A DNA stretch of 64,000 nucleotides, taken from the NCBI RefSeq assembly GCF_003096035.1, contig NZ_CP029186.1:3919547-3983546 (forward strand), in the 5' to 3' direction. This DNA is from Flavobacterium album (GTDB lineage: Bacteria; Bacteroidota; Bacteroidia; Flavobacteriales; Flavobacteriaceae). The position numbers were made by a program, and so were the translations under genes. Shown piece after piece: positions 31,989 to 38,798 of this stretch (its first letter is position 1; each line of letters opens with the position of its first letter). The notes beneath the pieces are model-generated. The model worked only from the letters and a program-made list of their open reading frames with translations, was not told the DNA's origin and ran no database searches.

Positions 31989-33461
31989 TTAGTAGGCTCT
32001 TGCAAACAGCACCCTGCCTTTAGACGGAGCCCCTGTAAATACACAGCTTCCCGCCTCTTCTTTCCTGTCTAAAGGAATGCAGCGGATAGTTGCTTTGGTA
32101 AGGTCTTTTATCTTTTCTTCAGTCTCCGGTGTGCCGTCCCAATGGGCAGAAACGAAACCGGCCTTATTCTCAAGAACTTCCTTAAACTCTTCAAACGAAT
32201 TTACTTCGGTGATATGTTCTTCCCTGTAAGCCAACGCTTTGGTAAACATATCTTTCTGCATCTCCTCAAGAAGGTCGCTGATATGGCTTACAATGTCGGC
32301 GCTCAATATTGTTTCTTTGGTTAGCGTATCCCTCCTGGCTACTTCAAAAGTACCGTTGGCAAGGTCGTTCGGCCCGATAGCGATACGCACCGGCACGCCT
32401 TTAAGCTCATACTCATTAAACTTCCATCCCGGCTTGTGCGTGGTCCTGTCGTCATATTTTACCGATATGCCCAGCTTCCTTAGGCGGGCCATCAGTTGTT
32501 TTGCTTCTTCGGATATGGCAGCAAGCTGCTCATCGCCTTTATATATAGGAACGATAATTACCTGTATTGGCGCCAGGTTAGGAGGCAGCACCAGTCCGTT
32601 ATCGTCGGAGTGCGTCATTACAAGCGCACCCATCAGGCGGGTAGAAACACCCCATGAGGTAGCCCACACATATTCCTGCTTGCCTTCCTGGTTGGCGAAT
32701 TTCACATCGAATGCCTTGGCAAAGTTCTGCCCGAGGAAGTGCGATGTGCCTGCCTGCAGGGCTTTTCCGTCCTGCATAAGCGCCTCGATACAATAGGTCT
32801 CAATAGCGCCGGCAAAACGCTCGTTGGCGCTCTTTACGCCTTTTATCACCGGTATTGCCATGAAGTTTTCGGCAAAGTCGGCATATACGTTCATCATTTG
32901 TTCTGCTTCGGCTATGGCCTCAGTTTGGGTAGCGTGTGCGGTATGTCCTTCCTGCCAAAGAAACTCAGCAGTGCGAAGGAATAGCCTTGTACGCATTTCC
33001 CAGCGTACCACGTTGGCCCACTGGTTTACGAGTATCGGCAGGTCGCGATACGATTGTATCCAGCCCCTGTAGGTATCCCATATTATAGTTTCCGATGTCG
33101 GCCTCACGATAAGCTCTTCCTCAAGCTTGGCATCAGGGTCGACCTCGATCTTTCCATCCTCGCCTGTTTTTAGCCTGTAATGAGTAACTACGGCGCACTC
33201 TTTTGCAAAGCCATCTACGTGGCTTGCCTCCTTGCTGAAGTAGGACTTGGGTATGAACAGCGGGAAATAAGCATTCTGGTGGCCTGTTTCCTTAAACATC
33301 CTGTCCAGCTCTGCCTGCATTTTTTCCCAGATCGCATAGCCATACGGCTTGATCACCATGCATCCCCTAACTCCCGAATTTTCGGCAAGGTCTGCTTTTA
33401 CCACCAGTTCATTATACCACTTGGAATAATCTTCTGCGCGCTTCGTTAAATTCTTACTCAT
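31989..33461 (-). CDS. proS: Prolyl-tRNA synthetase
   Basis: A 490-residue class II synthetase of the archaeal/eukaryotic-like (short, no editing insertion) type usual in Bacteroidota. Visible are [17 protein letters not shown], motif 2 [21 protein letters not shown], the HTAHAT segment, motif 3 [18 protein letters not shown] and a C-terminal anticodon-binding domain with a terminal RAY. It charges tRNA-Pro with proline. A near-consensus -7 (AATATTTG) overlaps 33477-33484 on the minus strand. Divergent from the Gly-rich lipoprotein gene. Confidence 0.96.
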   Translation of the reverse strand: MSKNLTKRAEDYSKWYNELVVKADLAENSGVRGCMVIKPYGYAIWEKMQAELDRMFKETGHQNAYFPLFIPKSYFSKEASHVDGFAKECAVVTHYRLKTGEDGKIEVDPDAKLEEELIVRPTSETIIWDTYRGWIQSYRDLPILVNQWANVVRWEMRTRLFLRTAEFLWQEGHTAHATQTEAIAEAEQMMNVYADFAENFMAIPVIKGVKSANERFAGAIETYCIEALMQDGKALQAGTSHFLGQNFAKAFDVKFANQEGKQEYVWATSWGVSTRLMGALVMTHSDDNGLVLPPNLAPIQVIIVPIYKGDEQLAAISEEAKQLMARLRKLGISVKYDDRTTHKPGWKFNEYELKGVPVRIAIGPNDLANGTFEVARRDTLTKETILSADIVSHISDLLEEMQKDMFTKALAYREEHITEVNSFEEFKEVLENKAGFVSAHWDGTPETEEKIKDLTKATIRCIPLDRKEEAGSCVFTGAPSKGRVLFARAY

Positions 33462-33525
33462 TTTTAATAATTTGGCACAAATATTGTTTTATCTTTATAG
33501 AAAGAAATCGTCTGGCAAAACTAAC

Positions 33526-33533
33526 TATTTTTG
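33526..33533 (+). promoter_or_regulatory. -7 element of the Gly/Tyr-rich lipoprotein gene
   Basis: TATTTTTG matches TAnnTTTG and lies 31 bases before the ATG at 33565. No TTG is correctly spaced. Confidence 0.5.
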
Positions 33534-33564
33534 TACAGTCCAACAATAAAAAAAATGCAGAGAT

Positions 33565-34677
33565 ATGAAAACTGATTACACTAAACTACGGTCACTCTCC
33601 CTCTACTCTATATTGGGAGTCCTTGGCATGGCGGTTACGTCATGCAGCTCCTATAATACCGCTTCTTCTACCGATAACGACGGCATATATGGCAATGTGC
33701 CCCGCAACGAAAAGAACGAGCCGGTATATACTTATAACGATGGCAACGTGAGCCAATACAAAGACGGCGCTGTTACCGGACAGAACAGCAACGGCTACTC
33801 TACTTATTTCAATTCCCTGCAGGACCAGTACCCTGTAGTTACCGATGTTGACGGCTACAGCTCTTATGATAACGATACCATTGCAGTAGCCCAATCCTAT
33901 AATTCAAATGCCGGCTGGGGCGAAGACCCAAATAATGTTACCGTAAATGTTTACGGAGGCAACGGTTATGGCTATGGAGGCTATGGCTGGGGCGGTTATG
34001 GTGGCTGGGGCTATCCTTACTATGGCGGCTGGGGCTGGGGCCTTGGCTACGGTTGGGGAGGCTACTACGGCGGCTGGGGCTGGGGGCTTGGCTACGGTTA
34101 CGTAGGCTGGGGACTTGGTTATGGCTGGGGTGGTTACGGCGGATGGGGCGGCTACTACGGTGGCTGGGGATACCCTTACTACGGCGGCTATTACGGAAAC
34201 CATTACCACCATTATAACAACAACTATGGTTACGGCAGGTCTACAGGATATTACCTGGGTGGCCGCAATAGCGGTGTAAACGGCAGGTATGCACAAGGCA
34301 GGAGAAGCACTACAAGCATAAACAACGGCAGGTCGGCTTACTCATCTTCACGAGGCAGCTCTGTGGCAGGAAGGGCACCAAGGTTTACCAACAGCAATAC
34401 TAGCCGCGGCAATAACGGCATCGTAAGGTCCAGGGGCGATGTACAATACAACAACTCAGGACGAAACAGCTCTTACAGCAATTCTTCAAGGAATAGCGGC
34501 AACAACAGCTATACACCATCACGAAGCTACAGCGCCCCATCGAGGAGCGGCGGTAACTTCAGCACTCCATCAAGAAGCAGTGGCGGCTTTAGCGGCGGCG
34601 GAAGATCCGGCGGCTTTGGCGGAGGCGGTGGCGGTGGCTCACGCGGCGGTGGCGGAGGCGGCGGACGCAGAGGCTAA
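33565..34677 (+). CDS. Gly/Tyr/Trp-rich lipoprotein of unknown function
   Basis: A 370-residue lipoprotein. The signal ends in the lipobox GMAVTSC (Cys about residue 28), followed by CSSYNTASSTDNDG. Residues 130-225 are low-complexity with repeated GYG/GWG/PYYGGW units and a His-rich end (YHHYNNNYGYG). Residues 230-370 are Ser/Arg/Asn-rich and end in a poly-Gly/Arg tail (GGGGGGGSRGGGGGGGRR). It may be outer-membrane or surface associated. Flavobacteria often carry such a gene next to proS, but no function is known to me. A hairpin follows. Confidence 0.75.
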   Translation: MKTDYTKLRSLSLYSILGVLGMAVTSCSSYNTASSTDNDGIYGNVPRNEKNEPVYTYNDGNVSQYKDGAVTGQNSNGYSTYFNSLQDQYPVVTDVDGYSSYDNDTIAVAQSYNSNAGWGEDPNNVTVNVYGGNGYGYGGYGWGGYGGWGYPYYGGWGWGLGYGWGGYYGGWGWGLGYGYVGWGLGYGWGGYGGWGGYYGGWGYPYYGGYYGNHYHHYNNNYGYGRSTGYYLGGRNSGVNGRYAQGRRSTTSINNGRSAYSSSRGSSVAGRAPRFTNSNTSRGNNGIVRSRGDVQYNNSGRNSSYSNSSRNSGNNSYTPSRSYSAPSRSGGNFSTPSRSSGGFSGGGRSGGFGGGGGGGSRGGGGGGGRRG

Positions 34678-34687
34678 TACAAAATAA

Positions 34688-34721
34688 ACCCCATGTTGAT
34701 TTACGTAAATCGGCATGGGGT
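34688..34721. terminator. Long hairpin between the lipoprotein and OmpP1-like genes
   Basis: ACCCCATG (34688-34695) pairs with CATGGGGT (34714-34721). Inside, two G-U pairs and GATTTAC/GTAAATC extend the stem to about 17 pairs. A bidirectional terminator is likely, although the T-tract is short (ATCTTAAT). Confidence 0.7.
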
Positions 34722-34741
34722 ATCTTAATACAATACACATC

Positions 34742-36265
34742 ATGAAAAGAATCATATTTTCTGCTGCAGCTTTTTTTGCAGTAGTGGCAACCTATGCCCA
34801 ACAGGATCTTAATACCGCTGCCGATGCAGTGCGCTATTCCTCAGACAATTTAACGGGTACTGCGCGCTTCAGGGCCATGAGCGGCGCTTTTGGCGCTGTG
34901 GGCGGCGATGTTTCGGCAATGGGGGTTAACCCTGCCGGATCGGCTATTTTCAATTACAATTCCGGTACTGCTTCGGGATCAAGCTATAATGTTAACAACA
35001 GCGCGGATTACTTTGGGACTAAGACCGTAAAGAATAGCAACAACTTCGACCTTAACCAGGTGGGTGCCGTTTTCGTTTTCAGCAATGCTGCCGAAGGCGC
35101 GTTCATGAATAAGTTTACCTTGGGCTTTAATTATGAGAATACCAACAGCTATTACAATAAGATCGATGCACAGGGCACAAACCCAACGAATTCCATTGAC
35201 AGGTATTTTTTGCGCTACGCGAACGGTATAGGCAGCGAAGGCGGCATAACGCTTAACACCCTTAACAATGCTTATTACGATGAATTGAGCTTCATCGACC
35301 AGCAGGCTTACCTTGGCTACAATGCCTACATCTTCAATCCTGTTACGCAGGACGATAACAATACCGCGTATACCAGCAACATTCCCGCCAGTGGAAATTA
35401 TTTCCAGAAGAACTCCTTATCTACAAGGGGCTATAACGGCAAGATGGCGCTTAACTTCGCCACACAGCTCAAACAAAGGTTTTACCTGGGAGCAAATATC
35501 AATTTCCATTTTACCGATTATGTAAAGACCACCAGCTTTTATGAGGATACAAACAATCCGTCATCAACCGGCCTGCAGGCGGTACGTTTCAATAACGAGC
35601 GTTATACCTATGGCGGCGGCTTCTCTTTGAACCTGGGAGGCATTGTAAAGATTACCGAACAGCTTAGAGCGGGTATTGCTTACGAGTCGCCTACATGGTA
35701 CAGGCTACAGGATGAGATAACCCAAAGCATATCGTCTTTTTGCCCTGAATGCGACGCTAATGGCAGTAGCGATACAGTTACCACAGATCCGGGCATAACA
35801 TTCGTGTTTGACAACTACACTATAAAAACACCATCAAAATGGACCGGCAGCCTTGCGTATGTATTTGGAAAAAACGGCCTTGTAAGCGTGGATTATTCCC
35901 TGAAAGATTACAGCAAGACCGAGTACCGGAATGCCCGCTACCAGGCTATCAATACCGAACTTACCAGTAGCCTTACCATGGCCGGGGAACTTCGGATAGG
36001 TGCTGAGTACCGTATTAAAAAATTCAGCCTAAGGGGCGGTTACCGTTACATGGAGAGCCCTTATAAAAACGGAACTACTATTGGCGCACTAACCGGCTAT
36101 ACGGGCGGCCTTGGCTTTTCTTTCCCCGCCTCGAGGCTGGACCTTGCGTATTCGTGGTACCAACGTAAAATGGATTCACCATTGCTTACCGCAGGATTTA
36201 CCGATGCTGCCAGGGTAACCACAACCAATAACAACATCACGCTTTCGTATACGATAGACTTATAG
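34742..36265 (+). CDS. OmpP1/FadL-family outer membrane transport protein
   Basis: A 507-residue outer-membrane beta-barrel. The signal peptide MKRIIFSAAAFFAVVATYAQQ leads to the family's N-terminal hatch region (LTGTARFRAMSGAFGAVGGDVSAMGVNPAGSAIF), then alternating aromatic strands and a terminal ITLSYTIDL strand. Relatives import long-chain fatty acids or other hydrophobic compounds (FadL, TodX). The ATG at 34742 is chosen because it starts the signal peptide; an upstream in-frame ATG at 34715 lies in the preceding hairpin. A terminator follows 20 bases after the stop. Confidence 0.9.
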   Translation: MKRIIFSAAAFFAVVATYAQQDLNTAADAVRYSSDNLTGTARFRAMSGAFGAVGGDVSAMGVNPAGSAIFNYNSGTASGSSYNVNNSADYFGTKTVKNSNNFDLNQVGAVFVFSNAAEGAFMNKFTLGFNYENTNSYYNKIDAQGTNPTNSIDRYFLRYANGIGSEGGITLNTLNNAYYDELSFIDQQAYLGYNAYIFNPVTQDDNNTAYTSNIPASGNYFQKNSLSTRGYNGKMALNFATQLKQRFYLGANINFHFTDYVKTTSFYEDTNNPSSTGLQAVRFNNERYTYGGGFSLNLGGIVKITEQLRAGIAYESPTWYRLQDEITQSISSFCPECDANGSSDTVTTDPGITFVFDNYTIKTPSKWTGSLAYVFGKNGLVSVDYSLKDYSKTEYRNARYQAINTELTSSLTMAGELRIGAEYRIKKFSLRGGYRYMESPYKNGTTIGALTGYTGGLGFSFPASRLDLAYSWYQRKMDSPLLTAGFTDAARVTTTNNNITLSYTIDL

Positions 36266-36284
36266 TTTTCATCTTGCTATATTT

Positions 36285-36317
36285 TAAAAAGCCATCTTTT
36301 TTAAGGATGGCTTTTTT
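36285..36317. terminator. Terminator of the OmpP1-like gene
   Basis: AAAAAGCCATC (36286-36296) and GATGGCTTTTTT (36306-36317) around a TTTTTTAAG loop. Strong and bidirectional. Confidence 0.9.
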
Positions 36318-36447
36318 GTTTGAAGGTCAGATGTCCGAAGTCGGATGATATACGCCGGAAAATAGTATCGTTTTATGTTCTTCTATCGTTTATCAAAGGA
36401 GATGGAGCCAGGACGTTTCATTACTTTTATAATAATTAGAGGTTGTT

Positions 36448-36705
36448 AAGCCCTTTCAGGGCTTTTAACCGACATCCACGCCTTTCCCCGGGCGATGCCC
36501 GGGGCTAATTTGTATAACCCCTTTGGGGTTGAAAAACGGGGGTACTCTCTTGTCCTAAAATAGGTTTACATCAAAGTAAATAATAGGGAAAAGACATACG
36601 GCTTCATGTATAAATCTTTGCTTAACCCCAACGGGGTTTGATGCTATAGCCTCGGGCATCGCCCGGGGAGTTAAAACAGGCCAATAAAAAAAGCCCTGTA
36701 GGGGC
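36448..36705. repeat. Composite inverted repeat made of three small palindromes
   Basis: The left half has AAGCCCT-AGGGCTT (36448-36464), CCCCGGGCGATGCCCGGGG (36486-36504) and AACCCC-GGGGTT (36516-36530). The right half has the same three kinds in reverse order: AACCCC-GGGGTT (36624-36639), CCTCGGGCATCGCCCGGGG (36650-36668) and AAGCCCTGTAGGGGC (36691-36705). The whole can fold into one long cruciform. Confidence 0.8.
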
Positions 36706-36737
36706 GATACAAATGAACTACTCCCGCATGAGTGAAG

Positions 36738-36830
36738 CTCGCGTGAGGGATAGAGCCGGTATCCTGCGGAGGAACGAAGCAGATATAGGCGAAAGCCCGA
36801 CGGCGTAGGCACGGAGCCGGCACGCCATAG
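36738..36830 (+). ncRNA. Probable structured RNA or REP-like element (possibly the Flavo-1 motif)
   Basis: GCGTG (36741-36745) pairs with CACGC (36821-36825). Between them lie GGATA/TATCC (36748-36752 and 36760-36764), a GGC-GAAA-GCC tetraloop hairpin (36788-36797) and CGGC/GCCG (36801-36804 and 36816-36819). The pattern GCGTGAGGGATAG...TATCCT...GAAAGCCCG...CACGCC recurs in flavobacterial genomes in my memory and may be the Rfam Flavo-1 class. That name was not checked. The strand is assumed. Confidence 0.4.
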
Positions 36831-36855
36831 AAAAGATTTTTAGACTGTTGGTTCC

Positions 36856-36915
36856 AACCTTGCAGGTATAATCTAATTTTCCAGACCTACAAGGTTAAAA
36901 GAAAACCTTGCAGGT
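36856..36915. repeat. Short intergenic repeats AACCTTGCAGGT
   Basis: Two direct copies of AACCTTGCAGGT (36856-36867 and 36904-36915) with an inverted near-copy ACCTACAAGGTT (36885-36896) between them. They can form alternative hairpins upstream of rimO. Confidence 0.75.
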
Positions 36916-36975
36916 CTTTCGTAACTGTAACCGTAAACTTTACCATTTAAAACCTGATACTATCAATAAAATGAT

Positions 36976-36983
36976 TAATTTTG
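36976..36983 (+). promoter_or_regulatory. -7 element of rimO
   Basis: TAATTTTG fits TAnnTTTG and lies 19 bases before the ATG at 37003. Confidence 0.55.
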
Positions 36984-37002
36984 CACTCCAATTTTCAATT
37001 AC

Positions 37003-38334
37003 ATGAGAACCAAATCGTTAAAGAAGAATAAGATCAATGTAATCACGCTTGGATGCTCCAAGAATGTATACGACAGCGAAGTGCTGATGGGCCAGCTGCG
37101 TGCCAGCGGTAAAGATGTAACCCACGAAGCCCCGGCGCATGAGGAAGGGAACATCATCGTGATAAACACCTGCGGTTTCATTGACAATGCAAAGGAAGAG
37201 TCGGTTAACATGATACTGAACTATGTAGACAAAAAAGAGCAGGGTATTGTAGATAAGGTTTTTGTAACCGGATGCCTGTCTGAGCGCTACAAGCCGGACC
37301 TTATTAAGGAGATACCGAATGTAGACCAATATTTCGGGACGACTGAGCTACCGGGACTGCTGAAAGCCCTGGGCGCCGACTATAAGCACGAACTGCTTGG
37401 CGAACGCCTTACCACTACCCCGAAAAATTATGCTTACCTAAAGATTGCCGAGGGCTGCGACCGCCCGTGCAGTTTTTGTGCGATACCGCTAATGAGAGGC
37501 AAGCACGTTTCTCAACCTATTGAAAAACTGGTGAAAGAAGCGGAAGGCCTTGCCCGCAACGGTGTGAAAGAACTGATACTTATTGCACAGGACCTTACCT
37601 ATTACGGTCTTGATCTTTATAAAAAACGCAACCTTGCCGAACTGCTTGAAAACCTTGTGAAGGTAGAAGGTATCGAGTGGATCAGGCTGCATTATGCGTT
37701 CCCTTCCGGTTTCCCCATGGATGTGCTGGAGCTGATGAACCGCGAGCCTAAGATCTGCAATTACATCGATATCCCATTACAGCACATCAGCGACAGTGTA
37801 CTGAAGTCGATGCGCCGCGGTACAACACAGGAAAAAACTACGAAGCTACTAAAAGAATTCAGGCAGACTGTTCCTGGAATGGCGATACGGACTACCCTTA
37901 TCGTAGGCTATCCGGGTGAAACGGAAGAAGATTTCCAGATATTGAAAAACTGGGTGGAAGAGATGCGTTTTGAGCGCCTGGGCTGTTTTGCCTATTCACA
38001 TGAAGAGAATACCCACGCCTACCTTTTGGAAGACGATGTGCCTGCCGAAGTGAAGCAGCAACGTGCCAACGAGATCATGGAACTGCAGTCGCAAATATCT
38101 TGGGAACTGAACCAGGAGAAGATCGGGCAGACTTTCCGCTGCATTATCGACAGGAAAGAAGGTGGCCACTTTGTAGGCCGCACCGAATTCGACAGTCCCG
38201 ATGTGGATAACGAGGTATTGATCGACGCATCGCTTGCTTATCTTAAGACAGGCGAATTTGTAAACATAAAAATTACCGATGCCACAGAGTTCGATCTTTA
38301 CGGCATTCCGGCCGATATAAAAATTGAGGCATAA
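37003..38334 (+). CDS. rimO: Ribosomal protein S12 methylthiotransferase
   Basis: A 443-residue radical SAM enzyme that methylthiolates an Asp of ribosomal protein S12. The N-terminal UPF0004 domain begins VITLGCSKNVYDSEVLMGQL and has further cluster cysteines (NTCGF, GCLSERY). The radical SAM motif is EGCDRPCSFCAIP (about residues 146-158), followed by the MRGKHVSQP stretch that distinguishes RimO from MiaB. A C-terminal TRAM domain binds RNA. A terminator follows directly. Confidence 0.95.
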   Translation: MRTKSLKKNKINVITLGCSKNVYDSEVLMGQLRASGKDVTHEAPAHEEGNIIVINTCGFIDNAKEESVNMILNYVDKKEQGIVDKVFVTGCLSERYKPDLIKEIPNVDQYFGTTELPGLLKALGADYKHELLGERLTTTPKNYAYLKIAEGCDRPCSFCAIPLMRGKHVSQPIEKLVKEAEGLARNGVKELILIAQDLTYYGLDLYKKRNLAELLENLVKVEGIEWIRLHYAFPSGFPMDVLELMNREPKICNYIDIPLQHISDSVLKSMRRGTTQEKTTKLLKEFRQTVPGMAIRTTLIVGYPGETEEDFQILKNWVEEMRFERLGCFAYSHEENTHAYLLEDDVPAEVKQQRANEIMELQSQISWELNQEKIGQTFRCIIDRKEGGHFVGRTEFDSPDVDNEVLIDASLAYLKTGEFVNIKITDATEFDLYGIPADIKIEA

Positions 38335-38340
38335 TATTTG

Positions 38341-38369
38341 AAAGCTAAAGGTATACTTTAGCTTTTTTT
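38341..38369 (+). terminator. Terminator of rimO
   Basis: AAAGCTAAAG (38341-38350), loop GTATA, CTTTAGCTTT (38356-38365) and a T-run. Confidence 0.9.
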
Positions 38370-38397
38370 ATTAAGTTTGATAAAATATTACCAGGTT

Positions 38398-38796
38398 ATG
38401 AAATTCAGGGCATCTTATATCGTATTCCTTTTTGTATTCTTTATATCCGCTGCGGCATCGGCACAGGTTGACCGTACCATTGCTCCTCAACAGTACAAAA
38501 GGGCTAACCCTAATAAAAATAAGAGCAAAGCCAGTACCGATTTCGTTGAAAGGTCTGTAGTTTACCTGACATCAACACTAAAGCTGGATGATTTCCAGGC
38601 AGCAGCAATACGGGATATCCTTGAGCAGGAGCGCGACCATATTACATCTCTTAACACCATTCAGGGCATTACAACAGATGAACGAAGGGATATGGCCGTA
38701 GATATATCCAACAGGATATACAAGCAGGTGCTTCCATTATTATCGAAAGACCAAGCCGAAAAATACACCAAGATGGAGGAATCCAAGAAATTCTGA
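38398..38796 (+). CDS. Secreted helical protein of unknown function
   Basis: A 132-residue protein with a signal peptide cut near ASAQ (residue 23). The mature part is all-helical and charged (LKLDDFQAAAIRDILEQERDHITSL, then SNRIYKQVLPLLSKDQAEKYTKM). The hairpin-like helices and QxAA-type pattern recall periplasmic Spy/CpxP-like proteins, but no LTxxQ motif is clear. The ATG at 38398 begins the signal peptide; an in-frame start at 38377 lies closer to the rimO terminator. It converges on the radical SAM gene with two bases between them. Confidence 0.78.
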   Translation: MKFRASYIVFLFVFFISAAASAQVDRTIAPQQYKRANPNKNKSKASTDFVERSVVYLTSTLKLDDFQAAAIRDILEQERDHITSLNTIQGITTDERRDMAVDISNRIYKQVLPLLSKDQAEKYTKMEESKKF

Positions 38797-38798
38797 CA

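Larger units (their letters stand above)
36318..37002. other. Repeat-rich intergenic region
   Basis: About 685 bases without a protein gene. It holds a composite inverted repeat (36448-36705), a structured RNA-like stretch (36738-36830), short CCTTGCAGGT-type repeats (36856-36915) and the rimO -7 element. An 85-codon minus-strand ORF across the repeats is a chance frame. Confidence 0.7.

Noticed and set aside
33904..34296. Minus-strand ORF of 130 codons within the Gly-rich lipoprotein gene
   Set aside because: It is the reverse reading of the low-complexity Gly/Tyr region and gives an Ala/Val/Pro-rich artefact.
34715..34741. Upstream ATG of the OmpP1-like gene
   Set aside because: It lies inside a terminator hairpin, and the added residues precede a clear signal peptide.
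36555..36812. Minus-strand 85-codon ORF in the repeat region
   Set aside because: It is made of palindromic repeats and the structured RNA-like stretch.
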